64,000 bases of DNA from Costus lasius (GCA_027563935.2 CM050446.2:112200499-112264498), one strand, 5' to 3'. Positions 11,632 to 23,502 are shown, counted from the stretch's first letter. The notes: generated by a model not told the origin, from the letters alone. Translations and numbers: made by a program.

Positions 11632-13117
11632 TGATAGCATCCGCAAGTGCACGGATTTATCGAAGTAATAAAAGATTATCGATCCCACGAGGATCAGGCG
11701 GTCAAGTACCGATTACACGTTTGATCTATATCTAGACGATTCAATATGTGGTTTTTGTTTTGGAATCTTCTAATGCAGGAAAACAGAAAGGTGGTTTTAG
11801 GGTTTTGGCTAAAAATCAATTCGGATAAATTCAGGACTCGGGGTTTCACCACGCTGACGATTATGAATTACAGCAAAATAAATTCTTTGAACAGAAAATT
11901 TATAGTTTTGAAAGGGATTTTTCCTAAGGTACAGATTACCTCCTCCCGAAGCGTAACCCGGTATCTATTTACATTAATTCCCTACTCCCGTGACAATTAA
12001 CATAAATAGACCCATTAAGTTCTATGAAAAACCATGGTAATCCTTCAAGCGAATCTGAACTACTCCCGTGATCGGATTCACAGGTTTGAAAAGAATAGGT
12101 CCGACATTGCGATTCACCTCCCGGTCCTTCTCGTAACGTCTAAGACGTAAAATTACTTGATCAGGGTAATTCATGAAATAAGCACAATTCTAATCAAATC
12201 AAATCTATAAAAGATCATGTCAAAGATTTAAAACTATGTACTTAATCCATAAATCGTCAACGGGCTATTCCCCAAATCCCGAAATAAGGGTTTACACGTT
12301 CATGTTCAAAGCAAACAGCATGTTCATCGATGAATTAAACATGTAATCTCTCTAAAATAAAGCAAAGAGACACTAGGAAAGTAATTAGAACTCTTCCCCT
12401 TGATCTGGTGATGAAGATGAAGCGTCAAGTCCTCCCCTTTGCGTGATCTCTCGCCGTCGTTTTGCCCTAGAATCAATTCTCGCCGTCGCCGCTACCTCCT
12501 CACGTTTTCGTGCCTAGAAGCCCCCGAAACCATTCCAAAACCTTTCCTTTTATAGTCTAATCAGTATAGAACCGGTCTAGGAAGGTTTCTGGAGAGTTTG
12601 GTTCAATTTTGGTTCAGTTTGGAGTCGAATCGAGTGAGAAACACGAAGGGGCGAAAACTTTTATGACCCGTGATGAAATTACGGCCACGGCCGTGATTAT
12701 CTCTGTGTGTATATCCCTTTGGTCACAGAAACTTTTACGGCCCATGATAGATTCACGGGTTCATCCGTGAAAGTCTCTGTTTATTCCAACACTTAGCCAT
12801 TTTCACCTCCGCTCGTCATTGCTTTTACGACTGCTTCCATAATTACGGCCAAGGCCATAATTCTTTCGTCTTTCATCGTTTTTGCCCCAGATTTGACGTG
12901 TAGGCTCGTGATTTCTTCAGGAATCGTGTTATGGCTTCAAAACTCGCAAAATCTACCATTTATGTGCCTTTTTACCTACATTTTCAATAAAACCAAGAAA
13001 AGTGAAAATTCTGTGCAAAGTAAATTAAAAACATCAAAAATAGCACAAATTCATGTAAATAAGCCCAAAATATAATGTAAAATATAGGCAAAAACATGAT
13101 GAAAATGCAGCGCATCA
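11632..13117 (-). repeat. 3' LTR of the gypsy element
   Basis: TG at 11632 and CA at 13117. On the minus strand it carries ACACGTCAAAT (12891-12903), three palindromic modules built on ACGGCC..GGCCGT and TTCACGG..CCGTGAA (about 12660-12860), and a TATA box (complement of TTTTATA, 12548-12554). Confidence 0.9.
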
Positions 13118-14786
13118 ACAACCCTAGACTTAAAATTTTGCTTATCCTCAAGCAATACCTTGATATGTATGGAGAATGTAAAGATAAGGAACACTCATTT
13201 GTTTTTGCCCCTAATGATATCCTTAGTCCACAAATTAAGCAATCAATCTTTCAAACTCAGGTGATTCAAGAAAAATCATAATAGAGATAAATTCCCAAGT
13301 GGTTACAATCCAAGAAAGATAAAATTCATAATTCATGTCATAATATCCATTCTTCACACACTAAATATCAAATGCCTTCAACTTAATAAATCCATCTTAC
13401 TCAATAGACAAAAAATTTATATCAAGAATATTGGTGATGTTAAAGATAAGAGATTTTTAGAGCAATTTGGTCTTTAAACGGTTATGTGCCCTTTCCTGTT
13501 AGCATCATAACATTGTTTAAAGTATACCACAGAGTAGTATAATTTAACTCATAGTCTCAATTTTAAAGTCAGCGGAGTTGTCCACTTAACCTACAGCTTT
13601 CTTTTTTTTTTTCTCCATTTTTTTTCTTGTCTTTCCTTTTTTATTCTTTTCTCTCTCTCTTTTTTTTTAATTTCTGGAGAAAGCCGGTCAGTGGCATGGT
13701 ATTTAAATCGTTGTTGATCTTTCTGCAAGAGGGTTAAATATTTGTTTTAAAAGTTCTCCCTCTGTTACTTGATCGCAACAGATTTAAAGTATACCAAGTG
13801 ATGGTATAATATAACTCATGACTATAGATTTCTCAACTAGAGGAGTTGGAGAAAATCTCAGTTAAATAAATATCACTAGTTTTTTATTCATAAAAATTTC
13901 CATCAAGTAGAAATAGATAAATTAAACTTTAAGGATAAAGATAATATACATGTGTCATATGAACATATAACAATTCACATATATATTTTATCAATACGAG
14001 AATTGAATTTACTCAACAATTTAAGTCTATATGAAACTTCAAAAATTCCCTAAGTTATCAAATCAATCACTCAAAATGTTTCCTAAGTCCAAAATTAAGG
14101 GTAAAACAAATTTGATCATCCTTAACAATCATAAACATTCAAAATACATATTTATAAAGCTCTGAAGAAAAACAAAATACATGAAGACACCCTAGACTTA
14201 AATTGTTGCATATGCATAGACATTAAAATCAATGAATGATAGATTTCAGAAAAAATTGTTGCAAGAATTCCCTTTATAATGTTGGCGAAAACCTTTACAA
14301 TTATATCAACATGTGAAAACATGACTCAGAAAAATCTAGAAACTATATTACATTAAAGATAATCATATTTTACAATGTAAACAAGTTTCAAACATCAAAT
14401 ACCGTCATGTTTCACTATCAAAATCATGTTTACCATACTCACAAAGAAAATGTCGTCATCACGGTTGGTATATGATTCACGGCTGCACCTGTGAACATCT
14501 CGTTAATCACTTTTCCTTCATGTAAAAATTTCTCAAAAATTCCTGCACATAAAATAACTTATCAGAAGATTTTCCCTCAATAAAAATTCATCAATACATG
14601 CTGAAAAAATTCCTAAAAATCTAAATAAAATCAAAAACCAAAAACTAAGAATGCAAAAATTAATAAAATTCAAAAACTTTGGGCTGCCTCCCAAAAGCGC
14701 TTGTTTAAGGTCATTAGCTTGACCACAGCTTCATGTCATGGTGGGGTTGGTGAGTCTGTGCCATAGTAGAGAGCATGTAGTCTTTT
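13118..14786 (-). other. Noncoding 3' part of the gypsy interior
   Basis: No gene-sized open frame is seen. A block around TTTAAAGTATACCA..AGT..GTATAAT..TAACTCAT occurs twice (about 13517 and 13785). A pyrimidine-rich stretch (13600-13670) follows the first. The short frame at 13096-13281 runs against the element and crosses the LTR edge, so it is probably chance. Confidence 0.6.
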
Positions 14787-16223
14787 TCATTTCCTTCGTC
14801 TCGTCAGTGTGTCCACCAAAGTATATTTCCAATGAAATAAGTTGAGCAATGTTGTAGTGACCAGTACATGCATGCAAAAACAAAAGTTAAAGTCATGAAA
14901 AGAATAATCAATAATTTTTCTATATTTATCCAAGAGTAGTATCATGCATTCTTCATTTGGATTTTCATTAACAAATGGAAGAAGATTAGAATTAAAATCA
15001 AAGAATTTATACCTTGGATTGATCAAAAAGTTTTCAAAGTTCAAATTTGACTTTTCTCTTACCTCAATGCCAATGTAATCAATGTCAATGTGCTCAAGAA
15101 TCTCATGTGTTATCACCTTCTGGGTACCTGTGCTTGGATTTGAATCAAACAATATTTCAATCACCTCATTATCTTTAAAATCATCTCCATCATTAATCAT
15201 GCAAATTTCTAATGGATTTTCTTGGAGAATAAGAATTGATGGTACAATATGCATAAGATCCTCTTCCTCATAATTTTCCTCAATTTTTTTCTATTCAATG
15301 GGGCATTTCATCTTAACACTGTCAATTTCATCCCCATCTATATCATTAGTTCTTTCTTGAGGATCTTTAAATTCATCATCCTTCTTCTCACAAGACTCAA
15401 AAAATTCATATATCTCTTCAAACATGTCCCAAGTATTTGTGTTGCAAGACACTTCATTATGTGAGAGGGGACTAGATGACTGGTGAATTGCAGAGGAAGG
15501 TAAATCATAATCATCCAAATCATCAAAATTCGAAGAAGGTAAATCACAATCATCAAAATTTGTAGAATCCTCAAAATTTGTGGAAGGTAAATTACAATCA
15601 GGAGTCATGACTAATGATTGATCTAACTCTACAAAATTCTTAGATTCATCATGGATTTCTTCCTTTATGTCATTTTTATCAGTGCCATCAATCATACTAT
15701 GAATATCTTCACTTTCTAAATCAAACTCAAGTATACAGCTTTGGTGTGCTATCTGTGTTTCTAGCATTTTAGTATTAGCACATATAGATTCTACTTGAGA
15801 AGTAAGCTGAGCAATCACCTCACTAAGATTTTCAAGTTCCTTACTCTGATTTATTATAATTTTTTCAAGCATGGATTCAAGCATAGATTCTTCAGTATCC
15901 TCACAGAGTGGTTCTGAATTATTATTTGAGAAATCCTCATAAAAAGAAGTTTGGTGATTTTTCCATCTAGAATTATACTGATCATCTTGGTATCGTGATA
16001 AATTAGAACTGGCAGGATTTCCAAATTGACACTCAGAAGGATAATGATAATAACTTCCACAAATATCACAAGTAATAGTAGATTGCATTCTCATATATTC
16101 AGTGTGTCGAGAAAAAGAATTTACCCTTGCTGCAGGTGATTGAAATGCAACTGTGCCATATTCTCTTGTCTGCATCGCCGGTGGCACATATGTCTGACCT
16201 GACCATTGACATTGATTAAACAT
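14787..16223 (-). pseudogene. Gag-like ORF with CCHC zinc knuckle, one in-frame amber
   Basis: The frame begins MFNQCQWSG at 16223, about 185 bases inside the primer site, and stays open for 310 codons to a TAG at 15291-15293. The same frame continues without further stops for 168 codons to 14787, ending HWKYTLVDTLTRRRK. Near residues 50-63 it has CDICGSYYHYPSEC, an exact C-x2-C-x4-H-x4-C retroviral-type knuckle. An acidic, Asp/Ser-rich region and a predicted coiled-coil-like stretch (LENLSEVIAQLTSQVE) follow. An upstream Met at 16277 would add a hydrophobic leader and is less likely. Gag-like nucleic-acid binding is inferred from the knuckle and position. The single stop may be a mutation or a readthrough site. 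Confidence 0.7.
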
Positions 16224-16408
16224 TATTTTTTTTTCAATAAAATTCAGAAATATAAAAAAAATGCGAAAAACAAACAAAACAAAAATGAAAATAAAAATTT
16301 AAAAAATTTAAAAAAAATGTAAAGAATAAAAACAAAAACAAAAACAAATAAATAAAAAAATGTCTAGTCTATAAATCTCACGATTAAATCAATATTGACT
16401 GGCCTGAT

Positions 16409-16425
16409 CCCCGGCAACGGCGCAA
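16409..16425 (-). other. Primer-binding site, tRNA-Asp type
   Basis: CCCCGGCAACGGCGCAA on the plus strand matches the 3' end of plant tRNA-Asp (CCCCGGCAACGGCGCCA) with one mismatch. It lies seven bases inside the 5' LTR. It is a primer site, not a tRNA gene. Confidence 0.85.
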
Positions 16426-16431
16426 AAAACT

Positions 16432-17917
16432 TGATAGCATCCGCAAGTGCACGAATTTATCGAAGTACTAAAAGATTATCGATCCCACGAGGATCAGGCG
16501 GTCAAGTACCGATTACACGTTTGATCTATATCTAGACGATTCAATATGTGGTTTTTGTTTTGGAATCTTCTAATGCAGGAAAACAGAAAGGTGGTTTTAG
16601 GGTTTTGGCTAAAAATCAATTCGGATAAATTCAGGACTCGGGGTTTCACTACGCTGACAATTATGAATTACAGCAAAATAAATTCTTTGAACAGAAAATT
16701 TATAGTTTTGAAAGGGATTTTTCCTATGGTACGGATTACCTCCTCCCGAAGCGTAACCCGGTATCTATTTACATTAATTCCCTACTCCCGTGACAATTAA
16801 CATAAATAGACCCATTAAGTTCTGTGAAAACCCATGGTAATCCTTCAAGCGAATCCGAACAACTCCCGTGATCGGATTCACAGGTTTGAAAAGAATAGGT
16901 CCGACGTTGCGATTCACCTCGCGGTCCTTCTAGCAACGTCTAAGACGTAAAATTACTTGATCAGGGTAATTCACGAAATAAGCACAATTCTAATCAAATC
17001 AAATCTATAAAAGATCATGTCAAAGACTTAAAACTATGTATTTAATCCATAAATCGTCAACGGGCTATTCCCCAAATCCCGAAATAAGGGTTTACACGTT
17101 CATGTTCAAAGCAAACAGCATGTTCATCGATGAATTAAACATGTAATCTCTCTAAAATAAAGCAAAGAGACACTAGGAAAGTAATTAGAACTCTTCCCCT
17201 TGATCTGGTGATGAAGATGAAGCGTCAAGTCCTCTCCTTTGAGTGATCTCTCGCCGTCGTTTTGCCCTAGAATCAATTCTCGCCGTCGCCGCTACCTCCT
17301 CACGTTTTCGTGCCTAGAAGCCCCCGAAACCCTTCCAAAACCTTTCCTTTTAGAGTCTAATCAGTATAGAACCGGTCTAGGAAGGTTTATGGAGAGTTTG
17401 GTTCAATTTTGGTTCAGTTTGGAGTCGAATCGAGTGAGAAACACGAAGGGGCGGAAACTTTTATGGCTCGTGATGAAATTACGGCCACGGCCGTGATTAT
17501 CTCTGTGTGTATATCCCTTTGGTCACAGAAACTTTTACGGCCCGTGATAGATTCACGGGTTTGGCCGTGAAAGTCTCTGTTTATTCCAACACTTAGCCAT
17601 TTTCACCTCCGCTCGTCATCGCTTTTACAGCTGCTTCCATAATTACGGCCAAGGCCGTAATTCTTTCGTCTTTCACCATTTTCGCCCCAGATTTGACGTG
17701 TATGCTCGTGATTTCTTCAGGAATCGTGTTATGGCTTTAAAACTTGCAAAATCTAACATTTGTGTGCCTTTTTCCCTACATTTTCAATAAAACCAAGAAA
17801 AGTGAAGATTCTGTGCAAAGTAAAGTAAAAACATCAAAAATAGCACAAAATCATGTAAATAAGTCCAAAATATAATGTAAAATATAGGCAAAAACATGAT
17901 GAAAATGCAACGCATCA
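16432..17917 (-). repeat. 5' LTR of the gypsy element (promoter LTR)
   Basis: It has the same length as the 3' LTR and begins and ends TG..CA. The TATA box intact in the 3' LTR is changed here: TTTTATA becomes TTTTAGA at 17348-17354. The palindromic modules and the TTTGACGTGTA-type box (17691-17703) are kept. Confidence 0.9.
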
Positions 17918-18540
17918 GTGCACCACCTTTATAGAAGAAACAGATGAATATCTGAGTCCGTTACTTGTTTTACTTCTTTCGTGGTGTACATATTGTAGTT
18001 TCTTTATCATTTTATTTATTTATTTATTATGCTTTAAGGTAGAGGTCAAATGAGCACTCACTAACTTATCTTGCTTCAATCTCTCTTCCTCTTATACATA
18101 ATGAGAAATTAACTCATTAAGAGTTTATTTCTCCCTTTAGTAGTTATAACTGATCTTAAAATGATTAAACTGTATTGGAGGAGATATGAAAACCAATTGC
18201 ACGAGCAAGTCTTCTGATAGCTCTAACTTAAGTGCTTTTAACTTCGAAGCAAGACTAGACATATTCATAATGTGCTCTCTTATGTATCCTTTACTCTTAT
18301 ACCTTAGAGAGATGATGTTTATTAGTAGTATACCTCTAAATGCTTCTAATATGACACACTTAATGAACATAAGACTCATGCTATTTGAACTGTCCTATCT
18401 TTCCAACTCCCTCTTATCATTAGAGGAACTTATAGTGGTAAGATCAGTAGGACGTTCTACCTTGAGCATGGTCTAGATCCATGACTCTAAGAACAATGGT
18501 AATATTCTCTTATCATGCTTTAAAATTTGTGTCATTCAGC
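17918..18540 (-). pseudogene. Copia gag fragment
   Basis: On the minus strand the readable part (about 18379-18137) includes YIREHIMNMSSLASKLKAL and ELSEDLLVQLVFISPP, typical of the copia gag (UBN2/retrotran_gag) core. It continues as TLNELISHYVQEEERLKQ in a shifted frame to about 18010. The knuckle region is cut at 17922 by the gypsy element and resumes at 11631, where GYTKYHPWCA is visible. Confidence 0.8.
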
Positions 18541-19533
18541 ATAGGTGATGGAATTAATATTAGCAGTAATGCTGGAAGCAGAATTAATAACTGAATAAAC
18601 TCACATTAGTTTCAAATCATACTTAAATTAAGAATTCAAGTATTAACCAATAATAAATTCAAACAATGATGGGTGCATAACAAGATACCTAGCACAACGT
18701 TAATATTTCATCTTTGGACATAAATATTAACTTGTAAGTGGTACTCTCATTGTAGTAATCAAACACTGATAATAAGTCTCATTTAACATTAAGCCTTTAT
18801 TTGGACCGACTTAATATTGACAAGAAAACCAAATAATCATCACATGTCATTACCACATATATGCATATAATTTGGCCAAGTATCAACCTTCCTTTGGGCC
18901 GATTAATACCCGCATGAATTACATACACACCATCTTAACAATATAAAATAAATCAATTTACACAATACGCTACTTTGGTAATCATATTGTTTCAATTAAT
19001 ATATTTCATAATGTCAGACTTTTTATTATTGAGACAATAATAAAAAATAATTATGCCATTGTTTGAAATTATTAGAAAATTATTTTTTCTGAATTTTATG
19101 AAAATTAACAGCAAGCAGCTGCGGCACAGCACAGCTACCCAAACAGCTTTCTGCTGCTTTTACCCACAGTGGAAAACTCAGCCAGGATGACTGGGCCCAA
19201 ACCAGGCCCAGACAGCAAAAATAGCACAGCGGCTTTCTTCTGCGCACAGCACAGCAGAAGGGAACAGCCTAGACCTAAGCCCAACAAACTAGGCCCAGAC
19301 GCCAGACCCAGGAAAAGCCAACCCAGATCCATCTCAATAGCCAGATTCGAAACCAAAACCAGATCTCGAGAAAACGGATCCAAACCCAGATCTGACCTGT
19401 TAAGACCATTACCCAAATTCGAATTCGATCTGAATTCCCGGATTTGACCGGAATTCACTCCTCATGCCCGGATCCGAGATGAAGCGGACCCGGATTCGCT
19501 CACGAGCACACGCGCCCGCGAGCCCAACACGTC
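18541..19533 (-). other. Copia 5' leader region
   Basis: This noncoding stretch has the same kind of content as the leader of the second minus-strand copia (41640-42644 plus 54256-54876): a CCTTCCTTTGGGC..GATTAA phrase, then CACAGCACAG and GGCCCA.. repeats, then a block rich in GGATC and GAATTCG. This supports treating it as leader of the same copia group. The open frames on both strands at 19135-19458 are compositional. Confidence 0.6.
19525..19533. repeat. 9-bp target duplication of MULE 1 (left)
   Basis: CAACACGTC is repeated exactly at 23503-23511. A 9-bp duplication is the hallmark of Mutator-like insertion. Confidence 0.95.
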
Positions 19534-20397
19534 GGCTGCGTTTTTGCGGAGGGGCGCCCCTCCCCAAAATTTGCAGAGTAGTGGGCTAAGATTTAAAATA
19601 CAAATCTAATGCAGCTCCGTACGAATCTTGATGCAGTGCCTTACTTAAGTGATGACATATAAACGCAGCCGTTACACCACCCGAATAGCGCAGCGTTACA
19701 TTTAACCTTGATATAAACACATCTTGTTACAGCCATCCGAACTAACCATGGTCAACTCTTGAATTTTCACTACCCGCCCAACCCTCCCGAATACTCTCTA
19801 AACCTAATCTTTTCTTTAACCAGCTCTTCTCTTTGCTGTGACGAAAGTTTGCTCTCCCGATCCTCTCCGACGATCTCCGAGACTCTCCGACGGCCTCCGA
19901 TGAGACTCTGCATCATCTCATGGCCCTCGCCACTCCCACCATCCTCCATCATCATCAGCATCATCTCTTCCCTCCGCCAAGACTCTGCTGTGCTCCCTCC
20001 TCTCCCCTCGCGAATCCGCCTCTCTCCTGCAATCTCGCCTTCACCGACTTGAGATCCAAGCACGATGTCTTGCTCTCCATTGTATCATCTCTTCCCTCCG
20101 TCGAGACTTGTATATTGTCTATTTACACAACAGTTTTTATACAAACTCATCTATTTACACAGCAGTTTTCATCATCAGCATCATCTCTTCCCTCCGCCGA
20201 GACTTGTATATTGTCTATTTGCACAATAGTTTTTAACAAAGATTGAAGCTGTTGATTGCAACCCATCAAAAAATTTCTAGCTGAACCGTAACAAGATGGT
20301 GAAAATGTAGATTGTGGGGTATTTATCAAGAAATTTATGGACTATCTATCTAGAAATGTACTCTAAATTACATTGTTATTCAAACACTTGTATATTC

Positions 20398-21040
20398 AGG
20401 TTGTGTTATACGGATTTCAAGTCTTGTTATACGAACTCTGTGCAGTGTTATACGAATTTCAGCTTTTGTTATACCAACTCTGTGCAGTGTTATACGAATT
20501 TCATCTCTTGTTATACCTAATGTGTCTCTATGTTATACGAATTTCAGGTCTTGTTATACGAACTCTGTGCAGTGTTATACGAATTTCAGATCTTGTTATA
20601 CCTAATGTGTCTCTATGTTATACAAATTTCAAGTCTTGTTATACGAATGTGTGTCTATGTTATACGAATTTTAGGTCTTATTATACCAACTTTGTGCTCT
20701 GTTATACGAATTTCAGCTTTTGTAATACCAACTCTGTGCAGTGTTATACGAATTTCAGCTCTTGTAACATCAACTATGTGCAGTGTTATACGAATTTCAG
20801 GTTTTGTTATACCAACTCTATGCAGTGTTAAACGAATTTCAGCTCTTGTTATACCTAATGTGTCTCTATGTTATACGAATTTCAGGTCTTGTTATATAAG
20901 CTCTGTGCAGTGTTATATGAATTTCAGGTCTTGTTATACAAATTTCAAGTCTTGTATAACACGGCATTTCAGGTCTTGTTATACGAACCCTGTGCAGTGT
21001 TATATGAATTTCAGGTCTTGTTATATGAATTTCAAATTAT
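20398..21040 (+). repeat. 21-bp minisatellite, forward orientation
   Basis: About 30 degenerate units of 21 bases share the core GTTATAC, for example GTTATACGAATTTCAGGTCTT and GTTATACGAACTCTGTGCAGT. Because 21 is a multiple of three, stops are rare and long frames appear (20314-21209). They encode only seven-residue repeats. Confidence 0.9.
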
Positions 21041-22512
21041 GTATAACACGGCACGGACATGGTATAACATGACACAAACATGGTATAACAGTGCACAAAC
21101 ATGGTATAACACGGCACAGACATGGTATAACACGGCACAAACATGGCACAGACATGGTATAACACGGCACAAACATGGTATAACACGACACAGGCATGGT
21201 ATAACATAGCACAAACATGATATAACACGGCACAGACATGGTATAACACGGCACAGACATGGTATAACACGGCACAAACATGGTATAACAGTGAACAAAT
21301 ATGGTATAACACGGCACAGATATGGTATAACATGACACAAACATGGTATAACACGGCACAAACATGGTATAACACGACACAAACATGGTATAACAGTGCA
21401 CAGACATAGTATAACATAGCACAGACATGGTATAACACGGCACAAACATGACACAGACATGGTATAACACGACACAGACATGGTATAACACGGCACAGAC
21501 ACCGTATAACAGTGCACAAACATGGTATAACACGACACAAGCATGGTATAACACGCCACAGACATGGTATAACATAGCACAAACATGGTATAACACGGCA
21601 CAGACATGGTATAACATGGCACAAACATGATATAACAGTGCACAAACATGGTATAACACGGCACAAGCATGGTATAACACAGCACAAATATGATATAACA
21701 CGGCACAAACATGGTATAACACGGCACATACATGGTATAACACGGCACAAACATGGTATAATAGTGAACAAATATGGTATAACACGGCACAGACATGGTA
21801 TAACACGGCACAAAATGGTATAACATGGCATAGACATGGTATAACACGACACAAACATGGTATAACACGGCACAAACATGGTATAACACGACAGAAACAT
21901 GGTATAACAGTGCACAGACATAGTATAACACAGCATAGACATGGTATAACACGGCACAAACATGACACAGACATGGTATAACACGGCACAAACATGGTAT
22001 AACAGTGCACAAACATGGTATAACACAACACAAGCATGGTATAACACGGCACAGACATGGTATAACACGGCACAGATATGGTATAACACAGCACAAACAT
22101 GGTATAACAGTGAACAAACTGGGTATAACACGGCACAAATATGGTATAACACGACACAGACATGGTATAACACGACACAACCATGGTATAACACGGCACA
22201 AACATAGTATAACACAGCAAAAATATGGTATAACACGACATAAATTGGGTATAACAGGACCTGAATTCCGTATAACACGGAAGGAATTCGTATAACAGGA
22301 CCGAAATTGCGTATAACATGAATTGAATTGGGTATAACATGAAAAAAATTGGGTATAACATGGGAAGGAATTCGTATAACAGGACTGAAATTTCGTATAA
22401 TAATACATGAATGTGTATAACAAATCACAATATCACATAACAGGACACAATATCACATAACAAGATAATGTATTTCGTATAACAGGAATCGAACTTCGTA
22501 TAACAGGACCTT
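21041..22512 (-). repeat. 21-bp minisatellite, inverted orientation
   Basis: About 70 units such as CATGGTATAACACGGCACAAA carry GTATAAC, the reverse complement of the core in the neighbouring array. The array therefore flips orientation at about 21040. The last units (from 22240) diverge. All three minus-strand frames stay open for 446-463 codons, giving repeats like CYTMFVP. This follows from the repeat length and is not evidence of a protein. Confidence 0.9.
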
Positions 22513-22555
22513 AATGACTTGAATTGTGTACAATGAATACATACATAGTTATCTA

Positions 22556-22789
22556 TCAGGAATATGACATTAACTCTCCTTTAAATAGTTCCAAACTGAT
22601 AAGGGCTCTCAATCTAGGCATGTCCTGGAGTGTGAAGTCGAACTTAACATTGCGGGAAAGGCACTCCATGAATTTCATGACAAATACACCATAATCTACA
22701 TTCTCACCCTGCTGCTGCGGGCAGACTTCCCATGTAAATGACCATTCAGCAGGATTCTTCCTTCCACCAGTTAGGAAACAAATATGAAA
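22556..22789 (-). pseudogene. Ulp1-type protease C-terminal exon, Cys to Tyr (MULE 1)
   Basis: The 77-codon minus-strand frame ends at a TGA (22556-22558). It contains WEVCPQQQ, then DYGVFVMKFMECLSR, then FDFTLQDMPRLRALISLELF. Ulp1/SENP SUMO-protease relatives have Q-x5-C with the nucleophile in DCG; here the Gln is kept but the Cys codon is TAT (22691-22693), giving DYG. The exon begins after a plausible acceptor, CTGCAG (22790-22795). Upstream catalytic His and Asp regions are absent. MULEs carrying Ulp1-like genes are known in plants (Kaonashi type). This copy cannot be an active thiol protease. Confidence 0.8.
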
Positions 22790-22854
22790 CTGCAGTATCT
22801 GAATCTATTTGATTTGAACAAACAATATAAATATACAATTATGACATTATACCT

Positions 22855-22892
22855 TAATGGAAGATTAGAGTCGTCGGAGGAACTTGCCATGA
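22855..22892 (-). pseudogene. Short MULE 1 exon with start codon
   Basis: On the minus strand, a T-rich tract ending TTTTTTGCAG is followed by GATCTC and an ATG encoding MASSSDDSNLPL, then a possible donor (AAG/GTATAA). It lies just inside the right inverted repeat, where MULE genes often begin. It may be the first coding exon of the former Ulp1-type gene, with the middle exons deleted. Its phase does not join cleanly to the exon at 22789, so the link is tentative. Confidence 0.45.
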
Positions 22893-23502
22893 GATCCTGC
22901 AAAAAAGAAAACAAGATTAGGAAACCCTAAGCCAACCAAGAATAAGTCGTATACCGTCGTAGGTCGTCATCACAAAATGGGACATCGTCGGAGGTCGTCG
23001 CACTTCGCCGTAGGTCGTCGGAGAGGATTGGGCAAGCAAACTTTCGTCACAGCAAAGTTAGAGAAAAGTTTAGGGTTAGAGAGTATTCGAGCGGGTGGGT
23101 TGGAAAAAAGATTAGGGTTAGATAGTATTCAAGTGTCGTCGGAGATCGTCAGAAGTCGTCGGAGGCATCAGAGAGTCTCGGAGATCGTCGGAGAGGATCG
23201 GGAGAGCAAACTTTTGTCACAGCAAAGAGAAGAGCGGGTTAGAGAAAAGATTAGGTTTAGAGAGTATTCGGGAGGGTTGGGCGGGTAGTGAAAATTTGAG
23301 AGTTGATCATGGTTAGTTCGGATGGCTGTAACATGATGTGTTTATATCAAGGTTAAATGTAACGCTGCGCTATTCGGGTGGTGTAATGACTGCGTTTATA
23401 TGTCATCACTTAAGTAAGGCACTGCATCAAGATTCGTGCGGGGCTTCATCAAGATTTGTATTTTAAATCTTAGCCCACGTGCCCCTCCGCAAAAACGCAG
23501 CC

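Larger units (their letters stand above)
11632..17917 (-). mobile_element. Complete gypsy (Athila/Tat-like) nonautonomous element
   Basis: The element is 6,286 bp with two 1,486-bp LTRs and the duplication GTGCA at 11627-11631 and 17918-17922. It lies on the minus strand: the 5' LTR is on the right, and the primer site complementary to tRNA-Asp is at 16409-16425. The 3.3-kb interior carries one gag-like frame with a zinc knuckle and no recognisable protease, reverse transcriptase or integrase, so it would depend on another element for movement. A hand comparison of the LTRs finds roughly 45-50 differences (about 97% identity), so it is fairly young. The signature CTTATCCTCAAGC next to the 3' LTR is shared with two other elements here. 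Confidence 0.9.
7831..19533 (-). mobile_element. Ty1/copia element, minus strand, interrupted
   Basis: Read on the minus strand, the order is a gag piece (18480-17918), the nested gypsy element (17917-11632), then the gag zinc-knuckle region, protease, integrase, reverse transcriptase, RNase H, a purine tract (the complement of ATCTCCCACTTGGG at 8307-8320) and the 3' LTR (8306-7831). The 5' LTR and primer site are not found. The leader runs at least to the MULE insertion at 19533, and its upstream end is unresolved. Stops and frameshifts are frequent. Confidence 0.8.
19534..23502 (-). mobile_element. Mutator-like element 1 (MULE 1), 3,969 bp
   Basis: The ends are GGCTGCGTTTTTGCGG and its reverse complement, with exact 9-bp duplications outside. 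Terminal inverted repeats extend about 350-370 bp (about 19534-19905 against 23155-23502). The interior holds a forward then an inverted array of 21-bp repeats, and, on the minus strand, a short ATG-containing exon and a Ulp1-type protease exon. No transposase is seen, so it is nonautonomous. The inverted repeats carry phrases such as TCTCCGACGATCTCCGA. Confidence 0.9.

Noticed and set aside
11746..12000. 84-codon ORF repeated at 16546-16800
   Set aside because: Both copies lie in the two LTRs of one element and repeat only because the LTRs repeat. They run opposite to the element's transcription.
18186..18476. 96-codon plus-strand ORF
   Set aside because: It is antisense to the recognisable copia gag on the minus strand.
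20314..21209. Plus-strand ORFs of 68-180 codons
   Set aside because: Same cause: the forward 21-bp array. The products are seven-residue repeats without domain signatures.
21021..22428. Three overlapping minus-strand ORFs of 446-463 codons
   Set aside because: They lie wholly in the 21-bp array. The period is a multiple of three and the unit lacks stop words, so openness in several frames is expected without selection.
20398..22512. CRISPR-like array
   Set aside because: Units are contiguous without unique spacers, lie in a plant MULE, and no cas genes exist.
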